From: Lachnospiraceae bacterium
GTDB taxonomy: Bacteria; Bacillota; Clostridia; Lachnospirales; Lachnospiraceae
Reading direction: 5' to 3'
DNA length: 64,000 nt
Assembly: GCA_902363555.1 (NCBI GenBank)
Contig: CABJAM010000001.1
Coordinates: forward strand, 310,001-374,000
The notes beneath the pieces were generated by a model that did not search any database, had not been told where the DNA came from, and saw nothing but the letters and a program-made list of their open reading frames with translations. Positions 63,408 through 64,000 of this stretch are shown piece by piece. The position numbers and the translations under genes are program-made. Each line of letters starts with the position of its first letter. The stretch's first letter is position 1.

Positions 63408-64000
63408 ATGTTTATCGAAAATATGGTATTAAAGGCATTTCATCTGAAAAAATATTACGGGAAGGAAGAAAGTCTGGTCAGGGCGCTGGATGACGTCAGT
63501 GTTTCCGTGGAAAGAGGTTCCTTTACGGCGATCATAGGTACGTCAGGTTCAGGAAAATCCACGCTGCTGAATATGCTCGGGGGCCTGGATGTTCCCACCG
63601 AAGGGTCGGTTTGTGTGGATGATCAGGAAATCAATAAAATGACGGAGGAGCAGCTAACCATTTTCCGCAGAAAAAATATAGGCTTTATATTCCAGAATTA
63701 TAATCTGGTTCCATACCTGACCGCTTATGAAAATGTAGTGCTCCCTGTGCGTCTGGACGGCAAACGGGAGGATAAGAAATTTTTGAAGGAGGTTGTGGCG
63801 TTTCTGGAACTGGACGGTAAAATGCACAAGTATCCCAGCCATCTTTCCGGCGGACAGCAGCAGCGGGTTGCCATTGCCCGGGCCCTGGTTTCAAAGCCGG
63901 CCATCATCCTGGCCGACGAGCCTACGGGCAATCTGGACAGCCGCACCAGTGAGGCGGTCATCGACCTGCTGAAAATGACCAGCGAGAAGTTTTATCAGAC
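63408..64000 (+). CDS. ABC transporter ATP-binding protein, MacB/LolD type (partial)
   Basis: The gene runs off the window, with about 197 codons seen. It shows Walker A GTSGSGKST (44-52), Q-loop FQNYNLVP, signature LSGGQQQRVAIARAL and Walker B IILADEPTGNLDS. This is the LolD/MacB/BceA type that pairs with an FtsX-fold permease, expected downstream. Start ATG 63408 (or 63405) after AAAGAGGAGG. Such transporters commonly export or resist peptides and can be controlled by the adjacent two-component pair. Confidence 0.93.
   Translation, partial: MFIENMVLKAFHLKKYYGKEESLVRALDDVSVSVERGSFTAIIGTSGSGKSTLLNMLGGLDVPTEGSVCVDDQEINKMTEEQLTIFRRKNIGFIFQNYNLVPYLTAYENVVLPVRLDGKREDKKFLKEVVAFLELDGKMHKYPSHLSGGQQQRVAIARALVSKPAIILADEPTGNLDSRTSEAVIDLLKMTSEKFYQ

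Overview
The window looks like the chromosome of a gut-type, Gram-positive, spore-forming Clostridia bacterium, most likely Lachnospiraceae. The basis is codon use of roughly 50% GC, strong AGGAGG-type ribosome sites, a RicT/YaaT-type PSP1 gene beside holB, YesM/YesN and LplABC-type sugar uptake genes, several GHKL/LytTR two-component pairs, and a sortase-anchored leucine-rich surface protein. No rRNA, tRNA, CRISPR array, prophage or intact insertion sequence was seen.

Layout. 1-5.6 kb: the end of an ABC-2 exporter locus (double-length permease, CARDB-like membrane-anchored protein, lipoprotein). 5.7-14.4 kb: arginase-family enzyme on the minus strand, then a plus-strand run of aspartate racemase-like protein, MurE-like ligase, Orn/Lys/Arg decarboxylase, guanylate kinase-like protein, DNA polymerase III delta', RicT and TrmN6. 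14.4-19.5 kb: a xyloside module (AraC regulator fused to a GH39-like domain, divergent GH43, GPH symporter). 19.6-24.0 kb: a truncated Rpn-type nuclease, an IlvD/Edd dehydratase and a zinc-ribbon membrane pair. 24.2-45.0 kb: a plant-glycan locus (GH3, alpha/beta hydrolase, YesL, YesM/YesN, two solute-binding proteins, two permeases, SDR, DUF5060/DUF5605-type glycosidase, GH78 rhamnosidase). 45.0-53.4 kb: DUF1016 nuclease, glycerophosphodiester phosphodiesterase, a convergent GHKL/LytTR pair, a LuxR-type STAND regulator and a patatin. 53.5-58.3 kb: the surface protein. 58.4-60.5 kb: KDG kinase and KDPG aldolase divergent from an IclR regulator. 61.2-64.0 kb: a second LytTR/GHKL pair and the start of an ABC ATPase.

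How the genes work together. YesM/YesN probably senses extracellular oligosaccharide and activates the LplABC-type importer; a shared 19-20 bp motif lies at the same distance before two promoters in this locus. Imported pectin- or hemicellulose-type fragments would be cut by GH3, GH78 and the DUF5605-type enzyme, and sugar-acid products could enter the KDG kinase/KDPG aldolase branch, whose IclR regulator has matching operator-like dyads at both divergent promoters.

The most unusual content is non-coding. One family of short dyads (arms near GTAACAGTTC and GAACTGTTAC) occurs at about nine gene junctions and often supplies the stop codon. A second, about 50 bp two-hairpin family occurs four times. 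A near-perfect 112 bp inverted repeat at 47.1-47.6 kb runs into the 3' ends of two unrelated convergent genes and gives both proteins the same C-terminal tail.
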